64,000 bases of DNA from Pseudomonas sp. A-RE-19 (GTDB lineage: Bacteria; Pseudomonadota; Gammaproteobacteria; Pseudomonadales; Pseudomonadaceae), in NCBI RefSeq assembly GCF_019956555.1, contig NZ_JAHBDQ010000070.1:1-64000 (forward strand). Direction: 5' to 3'. Position 1 is the first letter of the stretch; each line of letters begins with the position of its first letter. This document shows, piece by piece, positions 33,987 through 43,616 of this stretch. The notes under the pieces are model-generated. The model worked only from the letters and a program-made list of their open reading frames with translations, was not told where the DNA came from and did not search any database. The position numbers and the translations under genes are program-made.

Positions 33987-35327
33987 TCAATACACCCAAA
34001 CCTCAACCCGCCGATTCTTGATCCGCCCCTCATCCCCGCTGTTGGCCGCCACCGGCATTTCGGCACCGAAACCGCGAATCTCGCGAAACACCACGCCGCT
34101 TTTCACCAATTCTCGCCGCACCGCCATGGCCCGCAGCTTCGACAGCAAGTCGGCCCGCGCCGGGTCGCTCTTGGCGTCGCCAAACCCTGCCAGCGTCACC
34201 TGTCGATTGGTTTTGTCGTGCTGCTTTATATAGTCGAGCACCCGCGACAAGTCCTGTCGGGCCTTGTTGTCCAGTGTTGCGCTGCCTTCTTCGAAGCGAA
34301 AATTCACCGTCAGCCGCTGGGCATGGCGGCTGAGCGCCTGATAACCCTCTGGCATCAATGCATTTGGCGTGACCGCCATGGCCTGAACGGTCTGAGCGAT
34401 AAAACCATTGGCGGCGACGATCGCCTGGCCTTTATTGCTTTGGGCGAATTTCACCAAGGCCTGGGCCCAGGGATTTTTCCCATTTGGCGGTAGGTAAAAG
34501 AACAGCCGACGGGACAACGGGTAATCTTCCGTCGCGATCAGGCTATTGAGCGGCAGCATGGCCTGGGAGTCGCCATCGACAATGGCCACGGCTTTGGCCT
34601 GGCGCACATAAGGCAAACCGATGAAGCCAATGCCTTGCGGGTCCAGACTGACGGCGTCGGACAATTGTTCGCTGGATTCGAATCGTTTCGCGTTGGTGCT
34701 CAGCGTTTTCCCATGCGGGCTGAGGACCAGTTCCTTGAACGTGTCATAGGTGCCCGATTGATCATCCCGCGCATAGAGATGAATCGTCCCGCCGGTGCCG
34801 CCGAGTGCTTCCCAGGTTTTCGCTTCACCGCTGAAGATTCGCGCCAGTTGTACGGTGTCAAGTTGCTTCAGCGGATTGTGCGGATGAAGGATGATTGCCA
34901 GCCCATCGATGGCGATGACCTGCTCGGCTGCCGGGCTTTTCAGGTCGCCCAGCGGTTCAAGATCCGCCCGTTCACTGTCCTTGATCGGACGCGACGACGC
35001 CGCGAGATCGGCAGAGGCAATTTTCAGGGCTTTGAACCCGGTGCTGGAACCATGGGCCGCGACCTCCACCTCGACTCGGTGTCCCTGAACGGTTTCGCCG
35101 ACGATGCGTTGTTCATTGGCTTTGTCCGGGACTTCGCGATGAACCTTGAGCAGGCCCTGTTCGCGCATCATCCCCTCGACCAGCGCCGGGCCCAATGCCG
35201 CGCCAATGGTATTGGAGCCCTGGATGCGCAGCACCGGGCCACGTTCGGGCGTCGGCAAATCGCCGGCCGACACCGTCAAGGGCAGCACGGTGGCGAGCAT
35301 CCACAGGAACAACATGCGCAGCGTCAT
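33987..35327 (-). CDS. PstS-like binding domain fused to OmpA-type peptidoglycan-binding domain
   Basis: A 446-aa exported protein with signal peptide MTLRMLFLWMLATVLPLTVSA. Residues ~30-300 resemble phosphate-binding proteins (LRIQGSNTIG, SSRPIKDSE, RDDQSGTYDTF). Residues ~335-446 are an OmpA/MotB-like domain (NFRFEEGSATLDNKARQDLSRVLDYI, then GRIKNRRVEVWVY). The fusion would place a ligand-binding domain tethered to the cell wall. No transporter genes are adjacent. Its ligand is not certain; phosphate is the family's most common one. Confidence 0.87.
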   Translation of the reverse strand: MTLRMLFLWMLATVLPLTVSAGDLPTPERGPVLRIQGSNTIGAALGPALVEGMMREQGLLKVHREVPDKANEQRIVGETVQGHRVEVEVAAHGSSTGFKALKIASADLAASSRPIKDSERADLEPLGDLKSPAAEQVIAIDGLAIILHPHNPLKQLDTVQLARIFSGEAKTWEALGGTGGTIHLYARDDQSGTYDTFKELVLSPHGKTLSTNAKRFESSEQLSDAVSLDPQGIGFIGLPYVRQAKAVAIVDGDSQAMLPLNSLIATEDYPLSRRLFFYLPPNGKNPWAQALVKFAQSNKGQAIVAANGFIAQTVQAMAVTPNALMPEGYQALSRHAQRLTVNFRFEEGSATLDNKARQDLSRVLDYIKQHDKTNRQVTLAGFGDAKSDPARADLLSKLRAMAVRRELVKSGVVFREIRGFGAEMPVAANSGDEGRIKNRRVEVWVY

Positions 35328-35401
35328 GCGGCACCTTATAAGCCAAAGAAAGTGCCGGGAGAATAAGACAGTAAGGTTTCTGAACGATGACAGTTACCAA
35401 G

Positions 35402-35492
35402 TGTGGGAGCGGGCTTGCTCGCGAAGGCGATCGATCATTCAACATTGATGTCGACTGACCCACCGCCTTCGCGAGCAAGCCCGCTTCCACAT
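35402..35492. repeat. REP pair with conserved spacer
   Basis: GTGGGAGCGGGCTTGCTCGCGAAGGCG and its near complement around TCATTCAACATTGATGTCGA (35435-35454). Confidence 0.9.
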
Positions 35493-35515
35493 TAGCTTTG
35501 TGTAGATTTGTAGGA

Positions 35516-36328
35516 TTAGCTCAACTCAAGCCAGATCGGCGCATGATCGGAGGGTTTTTCCATCCCGCGCAGATCGTAATCCACGCCGGCATCCCTCACT
35601 CGCGGCAACAATCCATGGGATGTCAGGATCAGGTCAATCCGCAGCCCGCGCTTGGGCTCATCCTCAAAACCGCGGCTGCGGTAGTCGAACCAGCTGAAAC
35701 GGTCGGCAACGTCCGGGTTCAGGTGACGGAAGCTGTCCACCAGGCCCCAGTTCTTCAGGCGGGCCATCCATTCGCGTTCCTCGGGCAGGAAACTGCATTT
35801 GCCGGTTTTCAGCCAGCGTTTCATGTTGTCCGGGCCGATACCGATGTCGCAGTCTTCCGGAGAAATATTTACGTCGCCCATCACCACAACGGGCTGTTCA
35901 TTGCTGAACCGGCTTTCCAGCAACTGCTGCAAATCGCTGTAAAAACGTTCCTTGGCCGGGAATTTGGTGGGGTGATCGCGACTTTCGCCCTGTGGGAAAT
36001 AGCCGTTCATGATGGTCACCGGCACGCCATTGGCGTCGGCGAACGTGCCCCAGATGAAACGCCGCTGAGCGTCTTCTTCGTCAGTGGTAAACCCCTTGTA
36101 CAGGGCAAGCGGCGCCTGACGCGACAGCAGGGCGACGCCGTAGTGGCCCTTTTGCCCATGGAAATGCACGTGATAACCCAGCGCCTGGACCTCAGCGAGT
36201 GGAAACTGATCGTCATGGACCTTGGTTTCCTGCAACCCGATCACGTCCGGTTGATGCTTTTCGATCAGCGCCGCCAGCTGATGGGGGCGAGCGCGCAGCC
36301 CGTTGATGTTGAAGGAGACGATCTTCAT
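35516..36328 (-). CDS. xthA: Exodeoxyribonuclease III
   Basis: A 270-aa exonuclease III / AP endonuclease of the DNase I-like fold. Start ATG 36328 (MKIVSFNINGLRAR). Motifs are GLQETKVHD (metal-binding Glu), MNGYFPQGESRDHPTKFPAKERF, VVMGDVNISPEDCDIG, RIDLILTS and the terminal SDHAPIWLEL catalytic Asp-His pair. It repairs abasic and oxidative DNA damage. It is transcribed alone, between REP elements. Confidence 0.93.
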   Translation of the reverse strand: MKIVSFNINGLRARPHQLAALIEKHQPDVIGLQETKVHDDQFPLAEVQALGYHVHFHGQKGHYGVALLSRQAPLALYKGFTTDEEDAQRRFIWGTFADANGVPVTIMNGYFPQGESRDHPTKFPAKERFYSDLQQLLESRFSNEQPVVVMGDVNISPEDCDIGIGPDNMKRWLKTGKCSFLPEEREWMARLKNWGLVDSFRHLNPDVADRFSWFDYRSRGFEDEPKRGLRIDLILTSHGLLPRVRDAGVDYDLRGMEKPSDHAPIWLELS

Positions 36329-36436
36329 GGTCGGCAGTCCTGGCAAAAATGCGATGCTAGCTGACATGTAGGAATGGGGCCAGCCTTGGGGTGAGGCGAT
36401 TCGTTGTGTTCTGTCAGAGATGTGTTGGCAGATCGG

Positions 36437-36540
36437 GCCTCTTCGCGGGCAAGCCTCGCTCCTACAAGGTTCGCGTCGAGCCACGATTAAATGATCGACA
36501 TCAAACTTGTAGGAGCGAGGCTTGCCCGCGAAGGCGTCAG
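36437..36540. repeat. REP pair in the 332-bp gap before the GNAT gene
   Basis: Inverted TTCGCGGGCAAGCCTCGCTCCTAC copies. The rest of the gap (to 36660) holds only a short GC hairpin (CGCGGC/GCCGCG, 36621-36639) ahead of the next gene. Confidence 0.88.
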
Positions 36541-36660
36541 CCCAGTCGATGAAGATCCTGGCTTGGTCTATACCTGTCAGGGGAACTGTGAAGCTACCCA
36601 AAGGCTCGTACCAATAAGAACGCGGCCTTCTGAGCCGCGCCCCAGGGGAGATCTACCGTT

Positions 36661-37311
36661 ATGCCCGAAACCTCGACCGTCATTGCCGATATTCACATGC
36701 TCGACAGCGGCTATTCCCGCGAAGCACGCTCCCTGTTGTATCAGGCGTACCGGCACGAGCCGACATTCGGCTACCTGTTCGAAGCCGAACGCCCCGGTTA
36801 TGAACAGCGGGTACGGGCAACGGTGCGCGAACTGGTCAAACAACACTTTCTGCAGGATTTGCCGGCCATTGGCCTGCTGGTCAATGACCGCTTGATTGGC
36901 ATTGCCCTGATCGCACCGCCGCAACGCCGCCTGGGCATCACCGAAAGCTGGGCCTGGCGCCTGCGGATGGTACTTAGCACCGGTTTTCGCTGCACTCGAC
37001 GCTACTTGGATTACCACGGCGCCGTGATGGCGTGCGTGCCGTCCGACGCGGTGCACGTCTTGCCATTACTGGGCGTTCATCCGCAATTTCAGGGCAAGCA
37101 CTTCGGCGAACAATTGCTGCAAGCAGTCCATAACTGGTGCGCGGTCGATGAGCACTCCCAGGGCGTGATCCTCGACACCGGGAATCCTCGTTATCTTGAG
37201 TTCTATAAGCGTCAGGGCTACGAGGAAATCGGCGAAGTGGCCGTAGGGCCGATTCGTGAGCACGTGTTTTTCCACGCCAACCCGCAGGTGTTACAAACAG
37301 CAACGGCTTAA
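36661..37311 (+). CDS. GNAT-family N-acetyltransferase
   Basis: A 216-aa GNAT fold. The acetyl-CoA-binding motif lies around residues 136-155 (LPLLGVHPQFQGKHFGEQLLQAV, the Q/R-x-x-G-x-G/A variant), followed by GVILDTGNPRYLEFYKRQGYEEIGE (motif B). A GGGAGA ribosome site precedes the ATG. The substrate cannot be deduced. A GC hairpin upstream (36621-36639) may end a leader transcript or stabilise the mRNA. Confidence 0.87.
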   Translation: MPETSTVIADIHMLDSGYSREARSLLYQAYRHEPTFGYLFEAERPGYEQRVRATVRELVKQHFLQDLPAIGLLVNDRLIGIALIAPPQRRLGITESWAWRLRMVLSTGFRCTRRYLDYHGAVMACVPSDAVHVLPLLGVHPQFQGKHFGEQLLQAVHNWCAVDEHSQGVILDTGNPRYLEFYKRQGYEEIGEVAVGPIREHVFFHANPQVLQTATA

Positions 37312-37374
37312 AGTAGAACTTTCGCGGCAGGTCAGGCTCTATCAGGCTCCCAAGCTCGTGATAGCATCCGCGCT

Positions 37375-39102
37375 ATGAAGTTTTCCGGAAGATTTACCAG
37401 TGGCGTGATCATGCTGATCTCCAGCTGCACGGTGCTGGCGCAAAGTGAATTGGATGTGCGGATCAAACCGTCCAACGATGAACTGAAGGCCAATATAGAG
37501 GGCTATATCGGTAGCCTCGGCGATCGCGATGAAGAAGCCTTGCTGCGCTTCAGTCGTGGCGCCGAAGAACAGGCGCGCAAGGCGGCCCAGGCCATGGGTT
37601 ATTACCAGCCGCACATCGACAGCGACGTGAAGGGCGGCAAGACGCCGCGCCTGGTGCTGAACATCGACCCCGGCGAGCCCATCCATTTGCGCAACGTCAC
37701 GGTGCGCATCGAAGGCCCGGCGGCCTCGCTCAAATCTTTTCGTGTACCCCAAAGCGACCTGCTGAAATCCGGCGCGGTGCTTAACCACGGACACTATGAA
37801 GACGCCAAGCGGCTGATCCAGAATCAAGCCTCGCGCTATGGCTTTTTCAGTGGGCATTTCACCCGCCAGAAACTGTTGGTGGACCCGCGTGCCGGTGTCG
37901 CCGACATCGAATTGATCTACGACAGCGGCCCGCGCTATGCGCTGGGCAAAGTCAGTTTTGAAGGCGACACGCCGTTCGACGAAGACCTGCTGCAACGCAT
38001 GGTGCCGTTCAAGGCCGGTACGCCCTATGACTCCGAACTGATCGCCGAACTCAATCAGGCGCTGCAATCGAGCGGTTATTTCGAGGGCGTGCGCGTGGAC
38101 GCGGCGCCGACCGCCTCCAAAGACGATGTGATTCCGGTGGCGGTCAAGCTCGAAACCCGCAAGCCTCGGACCATGGGCTTGGGTCTGGGGTTCTCCACCG
38201 ACGTCGGCCCGCGAATCAAGGCCAACTGGACCCGGCACTGGGTCAACCCGCAAGGCGACAGCTATGGCTGGGAAGCCGAGCTGTCGGCACCGCGGCAGAA
38301 CGTCGGGGTGTTTTACGACATTCCCCTGGACCCGCCGCTGACCGACAAACTGCGCTGGGCCGCCGGCTATCAATATGAAGAAATCGCGGGCACCGACTCC
38401 CTGAGCAAGCTGCTGACCCTCGGCCCCGAATGGCACAGCAAGTTGCCCAGCGGCTGGCAGCGGGTGGTGTCCCTCAAGTGGCAACGCGAGGAATATCAAC
38501 TCGGCGACGACTCGGGGCTCAGTACCTTGCTGATGCCCGGCGTGAGTTATTCGTACCTCAAAAGCGACAACCGCATCGACCCGCACAACGGTTATCGCCT
38601 GCAATTCGAAACCAAAGTCGCCAAGGAAGGATTGGGTTCGGACACCAATCTGGTCTACGGCACGGCACTGGTCAAAGGCCTGACCACGGTCTTCGATAAA
38701 CACCGTTTGCTCGGTCGGGTGCAGGTCGGCGGTAGTGCCACCAACGGCTACAAATCAGTGCCGCCATCCTTGCGCTTCTTCGCCGGTGGCGATCAGAGCG
38801 TGCGTGGTTACGACTACCAGAGCCTGTCCCCGGAAAACTCCGATGGCGACCGTATCGGTGGCCGTTACATGGTTGCCGGCAGCGTCGAGTACCAATACTC
38901 CATCGCCGAAAAATGGCGGGTCGCAACCTTCATCGATCAGGGCAACTCCTTCAACACACTCCAATTGCCGAACCTCAAGACCGGTGTCGGTATTGGCGTG
39001 CGCTGGGTCTCGCCAGTGGGGCCGATTCGCCTCGACCTGGCCCATGCGCTGGACGACGACGGCGGCATTCGACTGCACTTTTCCATGGGGCCTGAGCTGT
39101 GA
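37375..39102 (+). CDS. tamA: TamA, outer-membrane translocation and assembly protein
   Basis: A 575-aa Omp85-family outer-membrane protein. After the signal peptide come three POTRA-type repeats (about 25-260, the last with YALGKVSFEGDTPFDEDLLQRMVPF), then a 16-strand barrel with the family sequences GYQYEEIAG and FFAGGDQSVRGYDYQSLSPEN (the VRGY/F motif). With TamB it helps insert autotransporters and other outer-membrane proteins. Its stop overlaps the GTG start of tamB (GTGA). Confidence 0.93.
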   Translation: MKFSGRFTSGVIMLISSCTVLAQSELDVRIKPSNDELKANIEGYIGSLGDRDEEALLRFSRGAEEQARKAAQAMGYYQPHIDSDVKGGKTPRLVLNIDPGEPIHLRNVTVRIEGPAASLKSFRVPQSDLLKSGAVLNHGHYEDAKRLIQNQASRYGFFSGHFTRQKLLVDPRAGVADIELIYDSGPRYALGKVSFEGDTPFDEDLLQRMVPFKAGTPYDSELIAELNQALQSSGYFEGVRVDAAPTASKDDVIPVAVKLETRKPRTMGLGLGFSTDVGPRIKANWTRHWVNPQGDSYGWEAELSAPRQNVGVFYDIPLDPPLTDKLRWAAGYQYEEIAGTDSLSKLLTLGPEWHSKLPSGWQRVVSLKWQREEYQLGDDSGLSTLLMPGVSYSYLKSDNRIDPHNGYRLQFETKVAKEGLGSDTNLVYGTALVKGLTTVFDKHRLLGRVQVGGSATNGYKSVPPSLRFFAGGDQSVRGYDYQSLSPENSDGDRIGGRYMVAGSVEYQYSIAEKWRVATFIDQGNSFNTLQLPNLKTGVGIGVRWVSPVGPIRLDLAHALDDDGGIRLHFSMGPEL

Positions 39103-42100
39103 AGCGTGGTTTGAAAATAACGCTGCTGGTGATCCCGGCGCTGCTGATGCTGATCGTGCTGACACTGGCCGCGGTCCTTGGTACTCCGGCGGGCAGTCGT
39201 TGGGCGCTCGGGTTCGTGCCGGGTTTGACGGTGGAGAATTTCCAGGGGCGTTTGGGGGGACAGTGGAGCGCCGATCATCTGGTGTGGCAGCAGGACAGCA
39301 GCCGGGTTGAGCTGAGCAAAGCGATTTTCGCCTGGTCGCCGCTGTGCCTGACGCGGATGACACTGTGCATCGAGCAATTGCAGGCCGAGCAGGTCAGCCT
39401 GCAGTTCCCGCCCGGCGTGGAAGAGCCAAGCAGCGGTCCGATCCGTCTGCCGGACTTGAAGTTGCCGCTGGCCATTGAATTGGGTGACGTGCAGGTTGGC
39501 CGTCTGATATTCAACGGCAGCGAAGAACTCAAAGGGCTGCAATTGGCTGCGCACTGGACCGCCAAAGGTTTGCAGATCGACTCGGTGCACTTGCAGCGTG
39601 ACGAACTGAGCCTGAATCTGTCTGGCCTGCTGCAACCCACCGGCAACTGGCCGCTCAACGTCGAAGGCAAACTGACCTTGCCGGCGCCAGGCACCGAGCC
39701 TTGGGCTCTGGCTTTGAAGGTCGACGGCGACCTGCTGAAAACCCTGAACCTGAAAGCCGACAGCAGCGGCTACCTGAACGGACAACTCAGCGGCGAGCTG
39801 CAACCGCTGGTGGAAAACCTGCCGGCCAACGTGCGGATCACCGCCGACGGCTTCAAACCCAGCGCCGATCTACCGGACACCTTGCAACTCAATCAACTGG
39901 AACTCACCGGCGACGGCGACCTGAAAAATGGCTACCAGTTGCTCGGCAAAGCCACGTTACCCGCCGAACTTGGCCCGGTCGCGTTGTTGCTGCAAGGCAA
40001 GGTCGACGCCAAGGGCGCGCAGATCGCCGGTCTCGACTTGACGGCCAACGACAAACAAAGCCTCAAACTCACCGGGCTTGTGGACTGGAGCAAAGGCCTG
40101 AGCGCTGATGCAAAAATCGACTGGATGGATTTCCCGTGGCACCGTCTCTATCCGTTGATCGACGAGCCGCAAGTGGCGCTGCGCAGTTTTAACGGTGAAG
40201 TCTCTTATACCGACGGCAACTACATCGGTAACTTCAAAGCCGCACTGGATGGGCCGGCCGGGGCGTTCAGTCTGAGCAGCCCGTTCAGCGGTGATCTGAG
40301 CAAAATCCATCTGCCGCAATTCAAGCTCGAAGCCGGGCAGGGCAAGGCCGAAGGGCACCTGAACCTGCAATTTGCCGACGGCATCGCCTGGGATACCGCG
40401 CTGGACCTCTCGGCGCTCAACCCGGCGTACTGGCTCTCGGAGTTGCCGGGCACCTTGGCTGGCTCCTTGCGCAGCAAGGGCGAGATGAAAAACGAAGCGC
40501 TCAGCCTGACCGCCGACCTGGACCTCAAAGGCAAACTGCGCGGGCAACCGGCCGTATTGCAAGCCAAGGCCGAGGGCGGCGGCGAGCAATGGAACCTCAG
40601 CGCGTTGCAGATTCGTCTCGGTGACAACAGCATCAACGGTCAAGGCAGCCTGCAACAGAAACTCGCCGGCCGGATCGACATCAAGATGCCGCGTCTGGCC
40701 CAGCTCTGGCCGCAACTGCGCGGTCAACTCAATGGTCGGGTCGATGTCGCCGGCACGCTCAAGGCGCCTCAAGGCAAGCTCGGTCTGCAAGGCACGCAAC
40801 TGGCGTTCGAAGACAATCATCTGCAAAGCCTGAATCTGGACGCCACCCTCGACAGCGCCCAGCGGGCGAAGATCGATCTCAAGGGCAGCGGCATTCAGGC
40901 CGGCGACACGTCGCTGGGTACGTTGACCGTCAATGGCCAGGGCGATATCAAAAACCAGAAACTGGCCCTCGACCTTCAGGGGCCGAAGCTGAAACTGGCG
41001 CTTGGCCTCGACGGCACGCTGGACAAGGGCAATTGGCGCGGGCGTCTGGCCAGTGGCGATATCCAGGCCGGCGGTCAGGACTGGAAGCTGCAAAATCCGG
41101 CGAAGCTTGAGCGACTGGCGGATGGCAAAATCAACGTTGGCGCCCATTGCTGGATGTCCGGTGAGGCCAGCTTGTGTGGCGAAGACCAGCGCTTGATGCC
41201 CGAGCCGAAGCTGCGTTACCACCTCAAGCAATTCCCCATCGACAGCCTGGCGCAATGGCTGCCGAAGGATTTCGCCTGGAAGGGCAAGCTCAATGCCGAC
41301 CTGCAACTGGATTTACCGGCCAGCGGCCCGAACGGCCAGGTCAGCATCGATGCCAGTGGCGGCACGTTGCGTATGCGCGAGAAGGAGCAATGGCTGGACT
41401 TCCCGTACCAGACCCTGAAACTCACCAGCAAACTCACGCCAAAACGCATCGACACCGACCTCAACTTTGTCGGTGGCAAGCTCGGTGAGCTGATGCTTCA
41501 GGCGCAGATCAACCCGCTGGCGAAGAACAAACCGCTGACCGGCTCATTCCGCCTCAGTGGTCTGGACTTGTCGGTAGCGCGACCGTTTGTGCCGATGGTC
41601 GAAAAACTCACCGGGCATTTGAACGGCAGCGGCACGCTCTCCGGCGGGTTGCTGGCGCCGCTGGTCAACGGCAACCTTGAGCTGCGCGACGGTGAAATCT
41701 CCGGGCCTGAGCTGCCGATGGCGCTCCATGCCTTGCAACTTCAAGCCGAGATTGCCGGTGAAACCGTGCAGTTGCATGGCGGCTGGAAAAGCGGAAAGAC
41801 CGGGCAGGGCAACCTCAATGGCAACATCGCCTGGGGCCAGGCGTTGGTCGTGGATCTGGCGCTCAAGGGCTCGCAGTTACCGGTCACCGTTGAGCCCTAC
41901 GCCGCACTGGAAGTCGCGCCGGACCTGAAGATCTCCATGAAGGACGACAGACTGGCGATTGTCGGCAAGGTGCTGGTGCCCAAGGGCGAGATCACCGTGC
42001 GTGAGCTGCCGCCGTCCACGGTCAAGGTCTCCGATGACACGGTGATCGTCGGTCAGCAGACCGAAGAGGGCAAACCGCCGATGGCCATGGCGATGGACAT

Positions 42101-42773
42101 CGATGTGGTGGTGGGGGAGGACAAGCTGAGCTTTGCCGGATTCGGCCTGACCGCCAACCTGCAAGGTCATGTGCACATTGGCGACAACATGGACACCCGA
42201 GGCGAGCTGTGGCTCAACGACGGGCGTTATCGCGCCTACGGTCAGCGGCTGACGGTGCGCCGGGCGCGTCTGTTGTTTGCCGGCCCCATCGATCAGCCGT
42301 ATCTGGACATCGAAGCGATCCGCCAGACCGACGACGTGATCGCCGGCATTCGCCTGAGTGGCAGTGCCGAGCAGCCGACCACGCAGATCTTTTCCGAACC
42401 GGCGATGAGTCAGGAGCAGGCGTTGTCCTATCTGGTGCTGGGGCGTCCGCTGAGCACCACCGGTGAAGACAACAACATGCTCGCCCAGGCCGCCCTCGGG
42501 TTGGGCTTGATGGGCAGTTCGGGTGTAACCAGCGGCTTGGCCAAGGACCTGGGGATTCAGGACTTCCAGCTTGATACCCAGGGCAGCGGGACCAACACTG
42601 CGGTGGTGGCCAGTGGCAACATCTCGGAAAAACTCAGCTTGCGTTATGGGGTTGGGGTGTTCGAACCCGCCAACACCATTGCCTTGCGCTACAAACTGAG
42701 CAAAAAAGTCTACCTCGAAGCCGCCAGCGGCGTGGCCAGTTCGCTGGATATCTTCTACAAGCGGGATTTCTAA
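39099..42773 (+). CDS. tamB: TamB, inner-membrane partner of TamA (DUF490 / AsmA-like)
   Basis: A 1224-aa protein with one N-terminal membrane helix (LLVIPALLMLIVLTLAAVL), a long beta-taco middle region, and the C-terminal DUF490 domain (from ~850, ending in VYLEAASGVASSLDIFYKRDF). The final residues fit the pattern expected for contact with TamA. The length is normal. The start is GTG, overlapping the tamA stop. It spans the periplasm and has been linked to phospholipid transport. Confidence 0.93.
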   Translation: MKRGLKITLLVIPALLMLIVLTLAAVLGTPAGSRWALGFVPGLTVENFQGRLGGQWSADHLVWQQDSSRVELSKAIFAWSPLCLTRMTLCIEQLQAEQVSLQFPPGVEEPSSGPIRLPDLKLPLAIELGDVQVGRLIFNGSEELKGLQLAAHWTAKGLQIDSVHLQRDELSLNLSGLLQPTGNWPLNVEGKLTLPAPGTEPWALALKVDGDLLKTLNLKADSSGYLNGQLSGELQPLVENLPANVRITADGFKPSADLPDTLQLNQLELTGDGDLKNGYQLLGKATLPAELGPVALLLQGKVDAKGAQIAGLDLTANDKQSLKLTGLVDWSKGLSADAKIDWMDFPWHRLYPLIDEPQVALRSFNGEVSYTDGNYIGNFKAALDGPAGAFSLSSPFSGDLSKIHLPQFKLEAGQGKAEGHLNLQFADGIAWDTALDLSALNPAYWLSELPGTLAGSLRSKGEMKNEALSLTADLDLKGKLRGQPAVLQAKAEGGGEQWNLSALQIRLGDNSINGQGSLQQKLAGRIDIKMPRLAQLWPQLRGQLNGRVDVAGTLKAPQGKLGLQGTQLAFEDNHLQSLNLDATLDSAQRAKIDLKGSGIQAGDTSLGTLTVNGQGDIKNQKLALDLQGPKLKLALGLDGTLDKGNWRGRLASGDIQAGGQDWKLQNPAKLERLADGKINVGAHCWMSGEASLCGEDQRLMPEPKLRYHLKQFPIDSLAQWLPKDFAWKGKLNADLQLDLPASGPNGQVSIDASGGTLRMREKEQWLDFPYQTLKLTSKLTPKRIDTDLNFVGGKLGELMLQAQINPLAKNKPLTGSFRLSGLDLSVARPFVPMVEKLTGHLNGSGTLSGGLLAPLVNGNLELRDGEISGPELPMALHALQLQAEIAGETVQLHGGWKSGKTGQGNLNGNIAWGQALVVDLALKGSQLPVTVEPYAALEVAPDLKISMKDDRLAIVGKVLVPKGEITVRELPPSTVKVSDDTVIVGQQTEEGKPPMAMAMDIDVVVGEDKLSFAGFGLTANLQGHVHIGDNMDTRGELWLNDGRYRAYGQRLTVRRARLLFAGPIDQPYLDIEAIRQTDDVIAGIRLSGSAEQPTTQIFSEPAMSQEQALSYLVLGRPLSTTGEDNNMLAQAALGLGLMGSSGVTSGLAKDLGIQDFQLDTQGSGTNTAVVASGNISEKLSLRYGVGVFEPANTIALRYKLSKKVYLEAASGVASSLDIFYKRDF

Positions 42774-42794
42774 AACCTCGATCCTTTCAGATAG

Positions 42795-42868
42795 ACCGGG
42801 TCGCTCCCATCGTAAGCAGGCCCGCCCCCACACGGTTCGGTGTGGTCTTTGTGGGAGTGGGGCGGCGG
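42795..42868. repeat. Degenerate REP remnants at the chemoreceptor breakpoint
   Basis: Imperfect REP-like halves (GGTCGCTCCCATCGTAAGCA, then CACGGTTCGGTGTGG and TTTGTGGGAGTGGGG) lie directly before the truncated chemoreceptor sequence. Confidence 0.55.
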
Positions 42869-42878
42869 CGCTTTGAGT

Positions 42879-43505
42879 GGCCAGTGCCAGGCTCTTGCCC
42901 ATGGCGTTCACGGCCCCGTCGGCTCCGCGTTGCACGGTGCTGATCATGCCTTCGATTTCCACGGTGGAGGCCTGAGTGCGATGGGCCAAGGCACGAACTT
43001 CGTCGGCAACCACGGCAAAACCACGACCTTGCTCACCCGCACGGGCCGCTTCGATAGCGGCATTCAAGGCCAGCAGGTTGGTGTGCTCGGCGATGCTGCA
43101 AATCACGTCCAGCACCTTGCTGATCTCCCGGACATTGCCGGCCAGTTCGGTCACTGCCTGGTTGGAACCGGTGATTTCGGCCACCATGTGGGTGATGCCT
43201 GTCACGGTCTGTTTTACTTGTGACTGACCGTTAACGGCGTCGCTACTGGCGCTGCTTGAGGCTTGTGAAGTGGTGACGGCGTTACGTGCTACTTCTTCAA
43301 CCGCAGCGGTCATCTCGTTGACCGCCGTAGCAGCCTGCTGGATTTCATCATTCTGACGGGTTAACCCGCGTGTGCTTTCTTCGGTCTCGGCTGACAGTTC
43401 TTCGGCGGCCGAGGCCAGTTGATCCGAAGCGTTGGCGATTTGTGTGAGGGTGCGCTTCAGGCCCCCTTGCATCGCAGAAATGGCATTGAGCAACTGGCCT
43501 GCTTG
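42879..43505 (-). pseudogene. Methyl-accepting chemotaxis protein fragment, truncated at both ends
   Basis: About 208 codons, uninterrupted, match a chemoreceptor signalling domain from just after HAMP (AGQLLNAISAMQGGLKRTL) through the conserved hairpin tip (NLLALNAAIEAARAGEQGRG, VVADEVRALAHRTQ) to GADGAVNAMGKSLALA. The ligand-binding domain, membrane helices and HAMP at the 5' end, and the last ~100 residues at the 3' end, are missing. An in-frame stop sits ~13 codons upstream and no start is plausible. Downstream the open frame simply continues antisense through tamB, so it is not a functional product. Confidence 0.87.
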
Positions 43506-43591
43506 AGGGGTAATCGGATGCCGCGATTGACATCAAAATGTCATCTTTTAATCGCATGAACGCCATGTTCGCTGAGTAATGTTCTCGCCAA

Positions 43592-43605
43592 TGAGATCGA
43601 TCTCA
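43592..43605. promoter_or_regulatory. LacI-type operator TGAGATCGATCTCA
   Basis: A perfect 14-bp palindrome with the central CG typical of LacI-family sites, 11 bp before the LacI-type start codon. Likely autoregulatory. Confidence 0.7.
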
Positions 43606-43616
43606 AGCGAGCGACA

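Noticed and set aside
41877..42878. Continuation of the chemoreceptor frame into tamB antisense
   Set aside because: Similarity to chemoreceptors stops at about 42879; the rest is the complement of tamB.
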